A stretch of DNA of 64,000 nucleotides from assembly GCF_900659615.1 (NCBI RefSeq), contig NZ_CAACUY010000018.1, positions 26,245 through 90,244 of the forward strand, given 5' to 3'. Below the pieces are notes generated by a model. It did no database searches, was not told the origin of the DNA, and worked only from the letters and a program-made list of their open reading frames with translations. The position numbers and the translations under genes are program-made. The DNA comes from Actinomadura fibrosa (GTDB lineage: Bacteria > Actinomycetota > Actinomycetes > Streptosporangiales > Streptosporangiaceae). Each line of letters begins with the position of its first letter. Within the stretch, counting starts at the first letter, position 1. This document shows positions 1 to 8,811 of the stretch, one piece after another.

Positions 1-364
1 GCTGTGCACCCGCCGATAGCTCCAGCCCGGGTTCTCCCGCACCAAGCGCAGAACCAGCAGCCAGATGGAACGGACGGTCGGTGGACGGCCCGCGCTTGCG
101 TTTCGAGCGGGCAGCGTGCCGACCGGCAATCAGGGCACGGTGCTAGCGCAGCACCGTGTCCGGCCGCACCAGGAGCCGCGTCCGGCGCAGTACGCCGCGA
201 GGCAACCGGTTCAGCAGCGCCGCCAGCAGTGCCCGGTCCGAAGCGGTGAACCGCACCCGCGTCCCGGCCAGCTGACGTTCCAATACGGCGACCTGATGCC
301 GCAACACCAGAATTTCGGTGTCCTTTTTTCGATCAGTCATCGGGAGAAAGGCGGAGGGCCGCAA
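1..364 (-). pseudogene. Broken integrase-type (IS3-like) transposase, runs off left edge
   Basis: The minus strand encodes the N-terminal region of an rve/integrase-core transposase; the stretch beginning MTDRKKDTEILVLRHQ is characteristic, and its natural ATG is probably near 340. Reading stops at a TAG (143-145) exactly where family members have Trp in VLRWHR. After the stop, homologous sequence (HRALIAGRHAARS) continues in the same frame, then shifts by one base near position 90 into a frame reading GRPPTVRSIWLLVLRLV and NPGWSYRR. A nonsense mutation plus a frameshift make it a dead copy. The catalytic DDE part lies beyond the left edge and cannot be judged. Confidence 0.8.
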
Positions 365-671
365 AGGTGTTCGCCACGGTCAAGCAGGCCAATCGCAACA
401 GCACGGCCACCCATCATCCCGCGGCAACCGCCTCACCGCGGCCTGTCCCTGCCACTGATCAGCCCCATGTCAGAGCCCACCTCCTGCACGTCCCACCCGC
501 ACGGACGCAGTTCTCGGCAGGCACAGGGCTGGCGAGCGGCGCCATGGACCGAGTGATGGACTCGGTTGCGTTGCATGCTCGGGCCAGGGGCGGAAGTCGC
601 CGTCCGCACGCGGACACGCTTCCACCTGGGTCTCGCTGCAACGGATCTTCGAAGACGTGCGTCTCACCTGC
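365..671. other. Intergenic stretch, no gene recognised
   Basis: About 300 bases separate the dead transposase from the DUF3592 gene. Several overlapping reading frames exist on both strands, but none has a recognisable product or a convincing ribosome binding site. It presumably carries the promoter of the downstream membrane protein; I see no clear -10/-35 pair or inverted repeat. Confidence 0.4.
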
Positions 672-1187
672 ATGGGGAAAAGTAAACGGGGGCGCACGGC
701 GCAAATCATCGGGTACCTTCTCGGTGCTCTACTGCTCGGACTCCTGGCCTTAGTCAACTTCGCGAGCGAGTTCGGCCTGCAACGGAACGGGGTCGATGTT
801 TCCGCCAAGGTCATCAGCGTCGACCGCAGCAAGTACGGCCACATCGAAGTTCAATTCACCACCCGGACCGAACGGATCGTACGCGCGGAGATCAGCAACG
901 GTCGGTGGAACGGTCGGCTCCCCGGCGCCGGTGAGACCATCAAGGTCCGCTACGGCCCCGCCGACCCCGCCGGCTCCGTACTCCAGGCCAACCGCAGTGC
1001 GTTCGACAGGTACTGGTTGGTCGTCATGTTCGGTGGCGGCAGCCTCGCCCTCGTCTACGTCGCGAGTCGCTCCATCCGCCGCAGACGGCCCATTGCGGTC
1101 CCTGCCGAGTTCGCCGGTCTGCCGGACGGGGATGCCACTGCCACCTGGCCGGACGGCCGCAAGGGCTCAACACAGTCCCTCGACTGA
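672..1187 (+). CDS. DUF3592-type membrane protein
   Basis: This 171-residue protein has two transmembrane segments (about residues 9-30 and 117-137) around an extracytoplasmic beta-rich domain with the pattern VxAKVISVDRS...VQFTT...GETIKVRYGPADP, typical of DUF3592 proteins. The cytoplasmic tail is basic (RSIRRRRP) and then low complexity. I prefer the ATG giving MGKSKRGRT; an in-frame start five codons earlier is possible. The family has no established function. The gene stands alone, downstream of a dead transposase and convergent with the GlxA-type regulator. Confidence 0.75.
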   Translation: MGKSKRGRTAQIIGYLLGALLLGLLALVNFASEFGLQRNGVDVSAKVISVDRSKYGHIEVQFTTRTERIVRAEISNGRWNGRLPGAGETIKVRYGPADPAGSVLQANRSAFDRYWLVVMFGGGSLALVYVASRSIRRRRPIAVPAEFAGLPDGDATATWPDGRKGSTQSLD

Positions 1188-1547
1188 TGTGGGCTCGACC
1201 CCTCATAGGCGGCGGCCAGCAAAGTGCATAAGCCCGTTCGCCCTCATCACACGGCCAGTCAAGCCGAAGCGAACGTTATCCACAGTACGAGGTTCTACGC
1301 TCGGCCTCGGCGCGGCGGCGCCATGGTGGACGCCATGGCTACCACACCCGCCGACCGGTCCGCCCGTGCCCTCTCCCCCCGGCGCGCATCTGGCCCGCCT
1401 GGGGCGCGTCCGGTGACCGGCGCGGTCACGCGCACGTGCAGGTCCGCGCCTCGCTCCGGCGCGGGTGGCACGATCGGGCTGACCGAGACGATCGGAAGCC
1501 GCTCGTGCCTGGTGAGCCCGCGGCAGTGGCGGCGGCCGCGGACCGCG

Positions 1548-2486
1548 TCAGCCGAAGGCGCGGCGGTAGGCGTTGGGGCTGACGCCCGTGGTCCTTTTGA
1601 AGCGGTCGCGGAAAGCGGTGGGCGAGCGGAACCCGACCTGAACGCCGATGCGCTCCACCGAGTGGTGGGTGGCCTCCAGGAGGTGCTGGGCCCGGCGGAT
1701 GCGCGCGCGGTGGAGCCACTGGAGCGGGGTGGTGCCGGTCTGCTCGCGGAAGTGCCGTATCAGGGTCCGGGAGCTGACTCCGGCGTGCGCGGCGATGTCG
1801 GCGAGGGAGAGATCGGAGCCCAGGTTGTCCTGCAACCAGGCCAGCAGCGGCTCCAGTGCCGATCCCCGGGGGGCGGGCGGATGATCGTGGACGATGAACT
1901 GCGCCTGCCCGCCCTCGCGCTCCAAGGGCACGACCGACAGCCGGGCGGCGTCGGCGGCGACGGCCGAGCCGTAGTCGCGGCGGATCATGTGCAGGCACAG
2001 GTCCAGGCCTGCGGCGGCGCCGGCGGAAGTGAGGATCTGGCCGTTGTCCACGTACAGGACGTCCGGATCCACCTCGATACCGGGGTGGGCGGCGGCCAGC
2101 GGACCGGTGGCTGTCCAGTGGGTGGTGGCCCGCAGACCGTCCAGGAGCCCGGCGGCGGCCAGCGGGAAGGTGCCCGAGCAGATGGAGGCGATGCGCGTGC
2201 CGCTCGCGGCGGCCCTGCGCAGCGCGTCGCGGACGGCGGGAGCGAGCGGTGCCGCAGGGTCGGCGATGCCGGGGACGATGATCGTGTCCGCGGCTTCGAG
2301 CCCGTCCAGTCCCCAGGGCACGCGCATGGTGAAGGCGCCGGCGTCGATCTCCGGCCGCTCGGCGCAGACGCGAATGCGGTAGCCGGGCCGTCCGTCCGGG
2401 AGGCGGGTCCGGGAAAAGACCTCGATCGGAGTGGACAGATCGAACGGGATCACCTGATCCAGGGCGAGAACGGCGACGGTGTGCAT
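1548..2486 (-). CDS. GlxA-family transcriptional regulator (DJ-1/PfpI + AraC)
   Basis: A 312-residue one-component regulator. Residues 1-170 form a DJ-1/PfpI-like (class I glutamine amidotransferase) domain with Cys103 in SICSGTF, the position of the family nucleophile elbow. Residues about 215-312 are a two-HTH AraC/XylS DNA-binding domain (LSLADIAAHAGVS followed by ...IGVQVGFRSPTAFRDRFKR). Family members usually sense small metabolites and act on neighbouring genes. It is transcribed divergently from a stand-alone DJ-1/PfpI gene, and the gap between them holds TCAG direct repeats suited to AraC-type binding, so that gene is the likely target. The ligand is unknown. Confidence 0.9.
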   Translation of the reverse strand: MHTVAVLALDQVIPFDLSTPIEVFSRTRLPDGRPGYRIRVCAERPEIDAGAFTMRVPWGLDGLEAADTIIVPGIADPAAPLAPAVRDALRRAAASGTRIASICSGTFPLAAAGLLDGLRATTHWTATGPLAAAHPGIEVDPDVLYVDNGQILTSAGAAAGLDLCLHMIRRDYGSAVAADAARLSVVPLEREGGQAQFIVHDHPPAPRGSALEPLLAWLQDNLGSDLSLADIAAHAGVSSRTLIRHFREQTGTTPLQWLHRARIRRAQHLLEATHHSVERIGVQVGFRSPTAFRDRFKRTTGVSPNAYRRAFG

Positions 2487-2519
2487 GGCGAGAAGATACC
2501 TCTGCGCCGACGCCCAATC

Positions 2520-2553
2520 TCAGCTTTCAGCTTGACTCAGAGCAGTTCAGAGC
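2520..2553. promoter_or_regulatory. TCAG-containing direct repeats, probable AraC/GlxA operator
   Basis: TCAGCTT occurs in tandem at 2520-2526 and 2527-2533, and TCAGAGC at 2537-2543 and 2547-2553, so the last three TCAG cores are spaced exactly ten bases (one helical turn). AraC-family proteins bind such phased direct repeats. The site lies between the divergent GlxA-type regulator and DJ-1/PfpI gene, so it could control both. Binding itself is inferred. Confidence 0.45.
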
Positions 2554-2684
2554 GTCACTTGCCGTCTGGCGATTTCCCGTTGAAAGGCGTCACTATTGCC
2601 ACTGGGAGGCATGCCGGTGGCCGATTAGCGTCGGGGACGATTCCGGCATGGGCCGGATGGCCGCCACACGCGAGGGGACTCTTC

Positions 2685-3362
2685 ATGCGCGCCCAGATCG
2701 TCCTGTTCGACGGCTTCGACCCGCTCGACGTCGTCGCCCCCTACGAAGTGCTGTACGCCGGCGGCACCGCCTCCGGCGGCGCGGTGAGCGTCGAACTGGT
2801 CTCCGCCGAAGGGCCCCGTGCAGTGGTCGGCGGAATCGGGAGCCTGGCACTGCACGCCACGGCCGCTCTGGATCCCGCACGCGCGGACCTCGTCCTGGTC
2901 CCCGGCGCCGCGGGCCGTCTCGAAGAGCCCGGCCACGACGCGGACACCGGGGAACGGCGGCAGGACGAACCGGTTCACGTGCTGCTCGACCGCGCCCTGG
3001 CGACCGACCTGCCCACGCTGCTGAAGGCGGCGCACGACGACCCCGACGTGACGCTCAGCGCCGTGTGCGGCGGCTCGATCATCCTGGCCCTTTCCGGCCT
3101 GTTGAACGGCCGCTACGCCACCACCCATCACACAGGCCTGGACGCTTTGGCCGCCGCGGGCGTCCACGCGGTGAACGCCCGCGTCGTCGACGACGGCGAC
3201 CTGGTCACCGCCGCCGGCGTCACCTCCGGCCTTGACCTCGGCCTTCACCTGCTGGAACGGGAAGTAGGCCCCCAGATCGCCCACGCCGTCGAAGAACTGT
3301 TCGCCCACGAACGCCGCGGCATCGTCTGGCGCCACCAAGGCCACACACCCACCGCCTTCTGA
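2685..3362 (+). CDS. DJ-1/PfpI family protein
   Basis: A 225-residue single-domain DJ-1/PfpI protein. The N-terminus (MRAQIVLFDGFDPLDVVAPYE) and the elbow AVCGGS with Cys128 are typical. About 30 residues (80-108, acidic and polar) are inserted before the elbow relative to compact family members. Such proteins include isonitrile hydratase-like and amidase-like enzymes, but the substrate cannot be read from sequence. The ATG at 2685 is preceded by a purine-rich GAGGGGACT and starts exactly at the conserved N-terminus; the open frame upstream is spurious. It lies divergent from the GlxA-type regulator that probably controls it. Confidence 0.85.
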   Translation: MRAQIVLFDGFDPLDVVAPYEVLYAGGTASGGAVSVELVSAEGPRAVVGGIGSLALHATAALDPARADLVLVPGAAGRLEEPGHDADTGERRQDEPVHVLLDRALATDLPTLLKAAHDDPDVTLSAVCGGSIILALSGLLNGRYATTHHTGLDALAAAGVHAVNARVVDDGDLVTAAGVTSGLDLGLHLLEREVGPQIAHAVEELFAHERRGIVWRHQGHTPTAF

Positions 3363-3494
3363 CGCCCGCCTGCATTTCCGCCACACCACACTTACGCCCT
3401 TGGACGCGCGGCCGCCTGTCGATGGTCGCCTGTCGGGCGGGCCGGCCGAGTGAGGGCCTCGGCGGCCCTACCCCACGGCCGCGGGGAGCACACC

Positions 3495-4560
3495 ATGCGG
3501 GTGGCCGAGGCACGGCGGATGCGTGGCGCCGAGCTGTTCGAGCAGGGCCGCTCCCAGGTCGAGATCGTGTGAATACTCGGGGTCCATCCCGAAAGCGTCC
3601 GCCGCTGGAAACGCGTGTGGGACAAGGACGGCGTGGCGGCGCTGTCCCGCCATCCGGCAAGCCGGCGCTGCGCTGGGCCGCCGTCCGGCGAGCGGGCGCC
3701 CGCCCGAACTCAGCGCGGCCCAGATCGAGCAGGTCCGCGCCGCCCTGCACCAGGGCCGCCCAGGCTCACGGTTTCGAGGCCGAGGTGTGGACGTTGGAGC
3801 GGGCCGGTCCGGTGATCGAACGCCTCACCAGCGTGAGGCTGGCATCCACTTCGGTGTGGCGCCTGCCGACCGAGCGGCTGGGCTTGAGCCTGCAACGCCC
3901 GCAGCGCCGCGCGGTCGAACGTGACGAGTCCGAGATCGCCCGGTGGGTCGCCCACGAGTGGCCGCGGATCACAAGGGGGCCGTGAAGAACCGGGCATGGG
4001 TCGTTTTCTACGAGTGAATCGGGTGTTTCGCTGCTGCCGCAGGTGCGCCGCACCTGGGCGCCTCGCGGCCGCACCCCCACGCTGCGGCATCGGCTGAACT
4101 GGAAACGCGCCTCGATGGCCGCCGCGCTGGGCTACTACGCCACCGACCTCGGACGCGGCGCCCGTCGGTGTTTTCATCTCCAGCCAGGCAACTACGACAC
4201 CACCGCACTGATCGCGGTACTGGAGCGGATGAAGGAGTACTTCGCCGGTGAGCGGGTGGTGCTGGTATGGGACGGGCTGGCCGCGCACCGCAGCCGTGCG
4301 ATGCGCGCCTGGAGCGCAGACCAGGACTGGCTCACCCTGGAACGCCTTCCGGCCTACGCACCCGAACTCAACCCGGTGGAACTGCTGTGGTCGTCGATCA
4401 AACCTGTGAGCTGGCCAACCTGGCCGGCGACCACCTCGCCGACGTCGCCGACGCTGCTGAACGCGGCATCCAACGTGTCTGGACCCAGCCCCGGCTTCCC
4501 CGGTCATACCTGGCCCACACCAGCCTGCACCTGCACCCCCAACTACCGAAAACCTCAGTA
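3495..4560 (+). pseudogene. Decayed IS630-type transposase
   Basis: Pieces of an IS630/Tc1-like transposase lie in order but in different frames: an N-terminal HTH (MRVAEARRMRGAELFEQG), a TGA at 3570-3572 followed in frame by HPESVRRWKRVW, GRPPELSAAQIEQV in a second frame, HGFEAEVWTLERAGP in a third, then VVFYE and SGVSLLPQVRRTW separated by another one-base shift, and the DDE core (VLVWDGLAAHRSR...YAPELNPVELLW). A further shift near 4400 moves the C-terminus (CELANLAGDHLADV). At least five lesions rule out activity. I did not find clear terminal inverted repeats. Confidence 0.85.
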
Positions 4561-4700
4561 GGACGCGCCGGGCGGCGCCTCGGCGACGTCTTGGTCTTGC
4601 CAGAGGACGCACTCCAATCTGGCGCGCCAGATCTCGCCCGGGACGGTCGTCCGCTCGGCGAACTGTTCGTACTTCTTGACCGGCTCGACTCGGGCGAAGA
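4555..4700 (-). other. Possible protein remnant downstream of marR
   Basis: On the minus strand, 4555-4700 translates without stops into a protein-like stretch (FLIFARVEPVKKYEQFAE ... PGEIWRARLECVLW) in a frame different from the MarR gene that ends at 4701. It has no start codon or ribosome binding site of its own and abuts the decayed IS630 element. I do not recognise the family; it may be the tail of a gene truncated by that insertion, or chance. Confidence 0.25.
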
Positions 4701-5195
4701 TCAGGAAGTGTCGTCGCGGGCCGTCGGAGCGTTGCGGCCGCGGCTGTAGGCGGCGCTGTCGTTGCTGTAACGCAGAGCGAGGCGCGCGAACTGGAGGCGG
4801 TCTTCTGTGCTCCAGTCGTGCGTGATCTCCTCGTACGCGCGGCGCTGCGCGGTGGCGTACCTGCGACGCTCGTTCTCGCCGTCCTCGGTGAGCTCCAGGA
4901 CGGTGCGGCGGCCGTCGCTCTGGTCGGCGGCACGGCGGACCAGACCCTCGGCGATACACGCGGAGATCAGCCGGCTGGCGGCGGACTGGAGGTATCCCAT
5001 CTCGACGGCGACCTCGCCGACCGTGATCCCGTCGGGCGCGTCATAGATCACGTTGAGCAGGACGTTGCGGGCCAGGTCCTTGCTCGAACCCGGGGTGCGG
5101 CGCCGCAGCCGCGATAAGGCCGGGCCGATGGCGTCCAGCAGCTGCTCGTCCTGCATCGCGGTGAAGGACGCTGAAGCCCGGGTCGTGTTGCTCAC
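4701..5195 (-). CDS. MarR-family transcriptional regulator
   Basis: A 164-residue winged-helix regulator. The core runs GITVGEVAVEMGYLQSAASRLI (recognition helix) and then the wing VRRAADQSDGRRTVLELTEDG, the usual D-x-R-G-like MarR signature. Helices at both ends would form the dimer interface. It is divergent from the amidohydrolase gene across about 115 bases, the normal arrangement for a MarR repressor and its target. The 116-base gap has no perfect palindrome that I can see. The start gives MSNTTRASAS and is preceded by a purine-rich GGGGAGGTG. Confidence 0.85.
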   Translation of the reverse strand: MSNTTRASASFTAMQDEQLLDAIGPALSRLRRRTPGSSKDLARNVLLNVIYDAPDGITVGEVAVEMGYLQSAASRLISACIAEGLVRRAADQSDGRRTVLELTEDGENERRRYATAQRRAYEEITHDWSTEDRLQFARLALRYSNDSAAYSRGRNAPTARDDTS

Positions 5196-5311
5196 CTCCC
5201 CAGTCTACGAAGGCAAACACCCAGTCTGCATATCCATCACAAGCAGAAAGTCCATTACAAATGTCATACGATGGAGGCGACCGCACATCGCACATGTGAG
5301 CGAGGCAAGGA

Positions 5312-6577
5312 ATGAGCGCTACCACCACCGTCATCACCGGCGCCCGGATCTTCGACGGCACCCGGGTCGGCGATCCGACCACGGTGCTCGTGCAGGACGG
5401 GAAGATCGCCGCGCTCGGCGTGGAGGCGCCGGCCGGTGCCGAGATCGTGGACGGCGCCGGAGGCACGCTGCTGCCCGGGCTGATCGATGCGCACGTCCAC
5501 ACGAGCAAGGAGTCCCTCGCGCAGGCCCTGCGGTTCGGTGTCACTACCGAGTTGGAGATGCAGGGCAACAACACCCGGCCCAACCGGGCGCACATCACCG
5601 AGGACGACTCGGTCGCCGACGTGCGCTCCGCTGGCTTCGGGATCACCCCGCCCGGCGGCCACCCCAGCGAGTTGTTCCCGCCGGACTTCCACCCCGCCAA
5701 GCACGCTGCCGGCAGCAAGCCGGGCGAGGGCAAGCCGGATGGGGGCAAGCCCGCGGGGGCGCCGCCGCTGATGCCGTTCTCCAGCACGCCGGAAGAGGCC
5801 GTCGCGTTCATCCCGCAGTTGATCGAGCGCGGCTCGGACTACATCAAGTTCATGGTCGACGACGGCTCGGTCGAGGGCCACCCCGGCCTGCCGATGCTCG
5901 ACCAGGCGACCCTCAACGCCGGCGTCGCCGAGGCCAAGCGGCACGGCATGCTCACCGTCGCCCACGCCCTCACCCTGGACGCCACCCGCATGGCGATCGA
6001 GGCGGGCATCGACGGCCTGGCCCACATCTTCATGGACGGCCGCCACACCGACAAGATCATCGAAATGATCGCCGACGCCGGCGTGTTCGTCACCCCCTGC
6101 GTCGTCCTGAACGCCTCCATGATGGGCATCGACGCCGCCGAACTGGCCGACGACCCGCGCGTAGCGTCCCGCCTGGCACCCGGCTGGGACCAGACGCTGC
6201 GCTCCAGCTTCGGCCACTACCCGCAAGGCGAACTGTCCGACGTGCTGGGCACGGTCAAGGCGCTCAACGACGCTGGCGTCGACATCCTCGCGGGCACCGA
6301 CGTCTCCATGCCACTGCCGTTCCTCGGCGGACTGGCCCACGGCGCGAGCGTCCACCACGAACTCCAATACCTGGTCCGCGCCGGCCTCACCCCCGTCCAG
6401 GCCCTCACCGCGGCGACCGCCACCCCGGCGCGCCGCTTCGGTCTCACCGACCGCGGCCGCATCGCCGAAGGACTGCGCGCCGACCTCCTCCTCGTCGACG
6501 GCGACCCCACCACCGACATCACCGCCACACTCGACATCCGCGCCATCTGGCGCCGCGGCGCCCGCCTCGCGGACTGA
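5312..6577 (+). CDS. Amidohydrolase-family metal-dependent hydrolase
   Basis: A 421-residue TIM-barrel amidohydrolase resembling imidazolonepropionase and Xaa-Pro dipeptidase-like members. Visible metal-site residues are His61 and His63 (DAHVH), Lys179 (YIKF, candidate carbamylated lysine), His218 (VAHAL), His238 (LAHIF) and Asp330 (AGTDVS). It should hydrolyse an amide, a cyclic amide or a peptide-like bond in the cytoplasm; there is no signal peptide. Residues 134-152 hold an unusual Lys/Pro/Gly repeat (KPGEG-KPDGG-KPAGA) that looks like an inserted flexible loop. The MarR gene on the opposite strand is the likely regulator. Confidence 0.85.
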   Translation: MSATTTVITGARIFDGTRVGDPTTVLVQDGKIAALGVEAPAGAEIVDGAGGTLLPGLIDAHVHTSKESLAQALRFGVTTELEMQGNNTRPNRAHITEDDSVADVRSAGFGITPPGGHPSELFPPDFHPAKHAAGSKPGEGKPDGGKPAGAPPLMPFSSTPEEAVAFIPQLIERGSDYIKFMVDDGSVEGHPGLPMLDQATLNAGVAEAKRHGMLTVAHALTLDATRMAIEAGIDGLAHIFMDGRHTDKIIEMIADAGVFVTPCVVLNASMMGIDAAELADDPRVASRLAPGWDQTLRSSFGHYPQGELSDVLGTVKALNDAGVDILAGTDVSMPLPFLGGLAHGASVHHELQYLVRAGLTPVQALTAATATPARRFGLTDRGRIAEGLRADLLLVDGDPTTDITATLDIRAIWRRGARLAD

Positions 6578-6652
6578 TCCAGCCTGCCAACTCCGAGTTC
6601 CCCGGCCGACCGACCGAGGAACCCCGGAGCCAGCACACACCATCGGGAGGCC

Positions 6653-6982
6653 TTGGTGTGGACGGTTCCGATGGCCATCGCGCTGGCGGTGCTGGCAACG
6701 GTGTCCGGCCGGCTCGTTGCCGCACGAGGGCCTCGGTTTCCCCTTCTGCTGGCCTGCGTCCTGCTGGCCATCGGGGCACTGATGTTCCTGCGGCTCGACC
6801 CGCACACCGCGCTCGGCTACCTGGCCGGCGCCTACGTCATCATCGGCGCCGGCTTCGGACTCATCACCGGGCCGGTCACCAACATCGCCCTCTCAGGTCT
6901 GCCAGCCGACCAGGCGGCCATGGCCGGAGCACTGACCTCGACCAGCCGCCAATTCGGTACGGCAGTCACCACCAACCGTTGA
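6653..6982 (+). pseudogene. Fragment of an MFS (DHA2-type) transporter
   Basis: Only about 109 codons are present, reading VPMAIALAVLATVSGRLVAARGP ... IGAGFGLITGPVTNIALSGLP ... AGALTSTSRQFGTAV. This matches the second-half helices of DHA2/EmrB-type drug exporters, where a full protein has 12-14 helices and 450-500 residues. The conserved SGLGRQLGxAVGxA-like motif is cut short (FGTAVTTNR then stop). A purine-rich sequence and TTG/GTG codons sit upstream, but a functional transporter is impossible. It is most likely the residue of a deletion joined downstream of the amidohydrolase gene. Confidence 0.7.
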
Positions 6983-7165
6983 CGGATGCGGCGCGGCCAG
7001 GCCGTCACGGTCGTGAAGGGCGACGTTCAGGTATCACGCCGCTGTGACCGGATCGTGTCCTTGTAGGCGCTTTCCCCGGTAAACCGTGCATGATCGTCCG
7101 ACGTCTCCCGAACACCCAACAGGAACGATCTTGAGGGCCGCGTGTCCTCGCCAACGGAGGCGTGT

Positions 7166-8521
7166 TTGAGACGCGACGATCCCAAGGCCCGCGGCACGAG
7201 CCGGATGCTGGCCGCCGTGCTGGTGCCGGCGGCGCTGGTGCTGGTGCCGCTGCCCGCGTCCGCCGCGCCGGACGCAGCGGGCGATCCCGTCCCCACCCAT
7301 TTCGAGTTCTCCGTCGCGCCCACCGACGTCGGCGTGGACCACGGCCCGGTGACCTACCAGGGACGGCTGGTCGCCGACGAGGCCGACGGCGCCGAGCACC
7401 CGGTACCGGGCCTGCGCGTGGTGATCAGCGACGGCCGCGACCAATGGGGCACGGCCACCACCGACGCCGAGGGCCGCTTCGCCGGCTCCTCCCCGGCGCA
7501 CCGGACGGGCACCGTCTACGCCTGGACGCAGGGCAGCCGCGAGTACAAGGGCGGATTCTCCGACAAGGTCCCGATCACCGTCGCCAAGGCCGAGACACGG
7601 CTGTCCGTCGCGCCCGCGCCGACCCCGCAGGCCGTCGGCGACACCGCCGAGCTGGCCGGGAAGCTGGAACGCCGCACGTCCACGGGAGACTACGTCCCGT
7701 TCGGCGGTCAGCCCGTCCGGGTGTGGGAGGTGAACACCGGCATCAGGACCAACGTCTACACCAAGGCCGACGGCACCTACCGGTACGCCGTCCGGATGCC
7801 CGTCCGGCCGCTGTGGTCGTTGTCCTTCGAACCGGACGGCCAGTCGTTCACCCCCGCGTACGCCTCCTACGGCGGCAACATCACCCTGCCGTACCGGACA
7901 GTGATCCAGGGTCTCACCGTCACCCCCACACCGGTCGTCTCGGGCCAGAACGTCACGCTCAAGGGAACGGCTGTGCGCCAGGGCCTCGACGGCCCCGAGA
8001 CGCTCGTCGACGGCACACAGATCAACGCCGAGTTCTCCCCCGACGGCAAGACGTGGCAGTTCGCCGCCGCCAGCATCACCAACCCCGACACCGGGACCTT
8101 CAACTTCACCGCCCGCGCCTACCAGGCGGGATACTGGCGGGCTGCCGTCAAGGGCGACTCCTACAGCCTGCCCTCGGTGAGCACCGGACAGAAGGTCGCG
8201 GTCAAGTACCGGACCCGCTTCAGCGCTTTCAACGCCGCCCCCGAGCCCGTCCGCAAGGGCAAGACGATCACCGTGACCGGCTCCCTGGAACGGGATATGA
8301 CCGGTTGGAAACGCGCCGGGGCCGGCGCGGCGATCAACATCTACTTCCAGGCCAAGGGCTCGACCGCACGCAAGCTGATTACCGTCGTCAAAACCGACTC
8401 CAAAGGCGCCTTCCGCAAAGGCTTCACGGCGTCCAAGGACGGCACCTACCTGGCCACCTACAGCGGAAGCACCACCTACGTCGGATCCACCGCCCCCGGC
8501 GACTACGTCGACGTCCGCTGA
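7166..8521 (+). CDS. Secreted multi-domain protein with Ig-like repeats
   Basis: About 451 residues. An N-terminal Sec signal peptide (basic MRRDDPKARG, hydrophobic MLAAVLVPAALVLVPL, cleavage near ASAAP) is followed by repeated beta-sandwich modules. Each has a phrase such as VTYQGRLV, TAELAGKLE, VTLKGTAV or ITVTGSLE and a TTDAEGRF/TKADGTYRY/TDSKGAFRKG-type turn, as in Ig-like or carboxypeptidase-regulatory-like domains. I chose the TTG at 7166 because GGAGG lies five bases upstream; a GTG at 7142 is also in frame. It is probably a surface or extracellular adhesion or structural protein; no enzyme motif is seen. A strong hairpin follows the gene. Confidence 0.75.
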   Translation: MRRDDPKARGTSRMLAAVLVPAALVLVPLPASAAPDAAGDPVPTHFEFSVAPTDVGVDHGPVTYQGRLVADEADGAEHPVPGLRVVISDGRDQWGTATTDAEGRFAGSSPAHRTGTVYAWTQGSREYKGGFSDKVPITVAKAETRLSVAPAPTPQAVGDTAELAGKLERRTSTGDYVPFGGQPVRVWEVNTGIRTNVYTKADGTYRYAVRMPVRPLWSLSFEPDGQSFTPAYASYGGNITLPYRTVIQGLTVTPTPVVSGQNVTLKGTAVRQGLDGPETLVDGTQINAEFSPDGKTWQFAAASITNPDTGTFNFTARAYQAGYWRAAVKGDSYSLPSVSTGQKVAVKYRTRFSAFNAAPEPVRKGKTITVTGSLERDMTGWKRAGAGAAINIYFQAKGSTARKLITVVKTDSKGAFRKGFTASKDGTYLATYSGSTTYVGSTAPGDYVDVR

Positions 8522-8528
8522 CACCCCT

Positions 8529-8567
8529 CCCGGCCGTCCGCGCCCATCAGGTGGACGGACGGCCGGG
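8529..8567 (+). terminator. Hairpin terminator after the secreted Ig-like protein
   Basis: Perfect 11-base arms CCCGGCCGTCC (8529-8539) and GGACGGCCGGG (8557-8567) enclose a 17-base loop eight bases after the stop codon. No T-run follows, which is common for actinomycete terminators. Confidence 0.6.
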
Positions 8568-8811
8568 ATGCCATGGACCGTGCTCAAGCGCGGCGCTGCT
8601 GGGACCGCCCCAGTCGCCGGCCACCAGGGCACCGACACCCCGAACGGACGGCCTTATCGAGACGCGGATCAGCGCGCCGATGTCCGATCGCAAACTCCCG
8701 CTCCACCCGGAACGGCCCTGGTGGTCCATTCGCCGGATTTGTAGTGTGCGGGCTTCCGTCCGGCGAGATGATCACCTTGGGTCCTGGAGAGATGCTACTT
8801 GGGTGACCGGC

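Noticed and set aside
1224..3362. One 712-codon plus-strand gene across the GlxA region
   Set aside because: Most of it is antisense to the GlxA-type regulator; only the last 225 codons, from the ATG at 2685, encode a recognisable protein.
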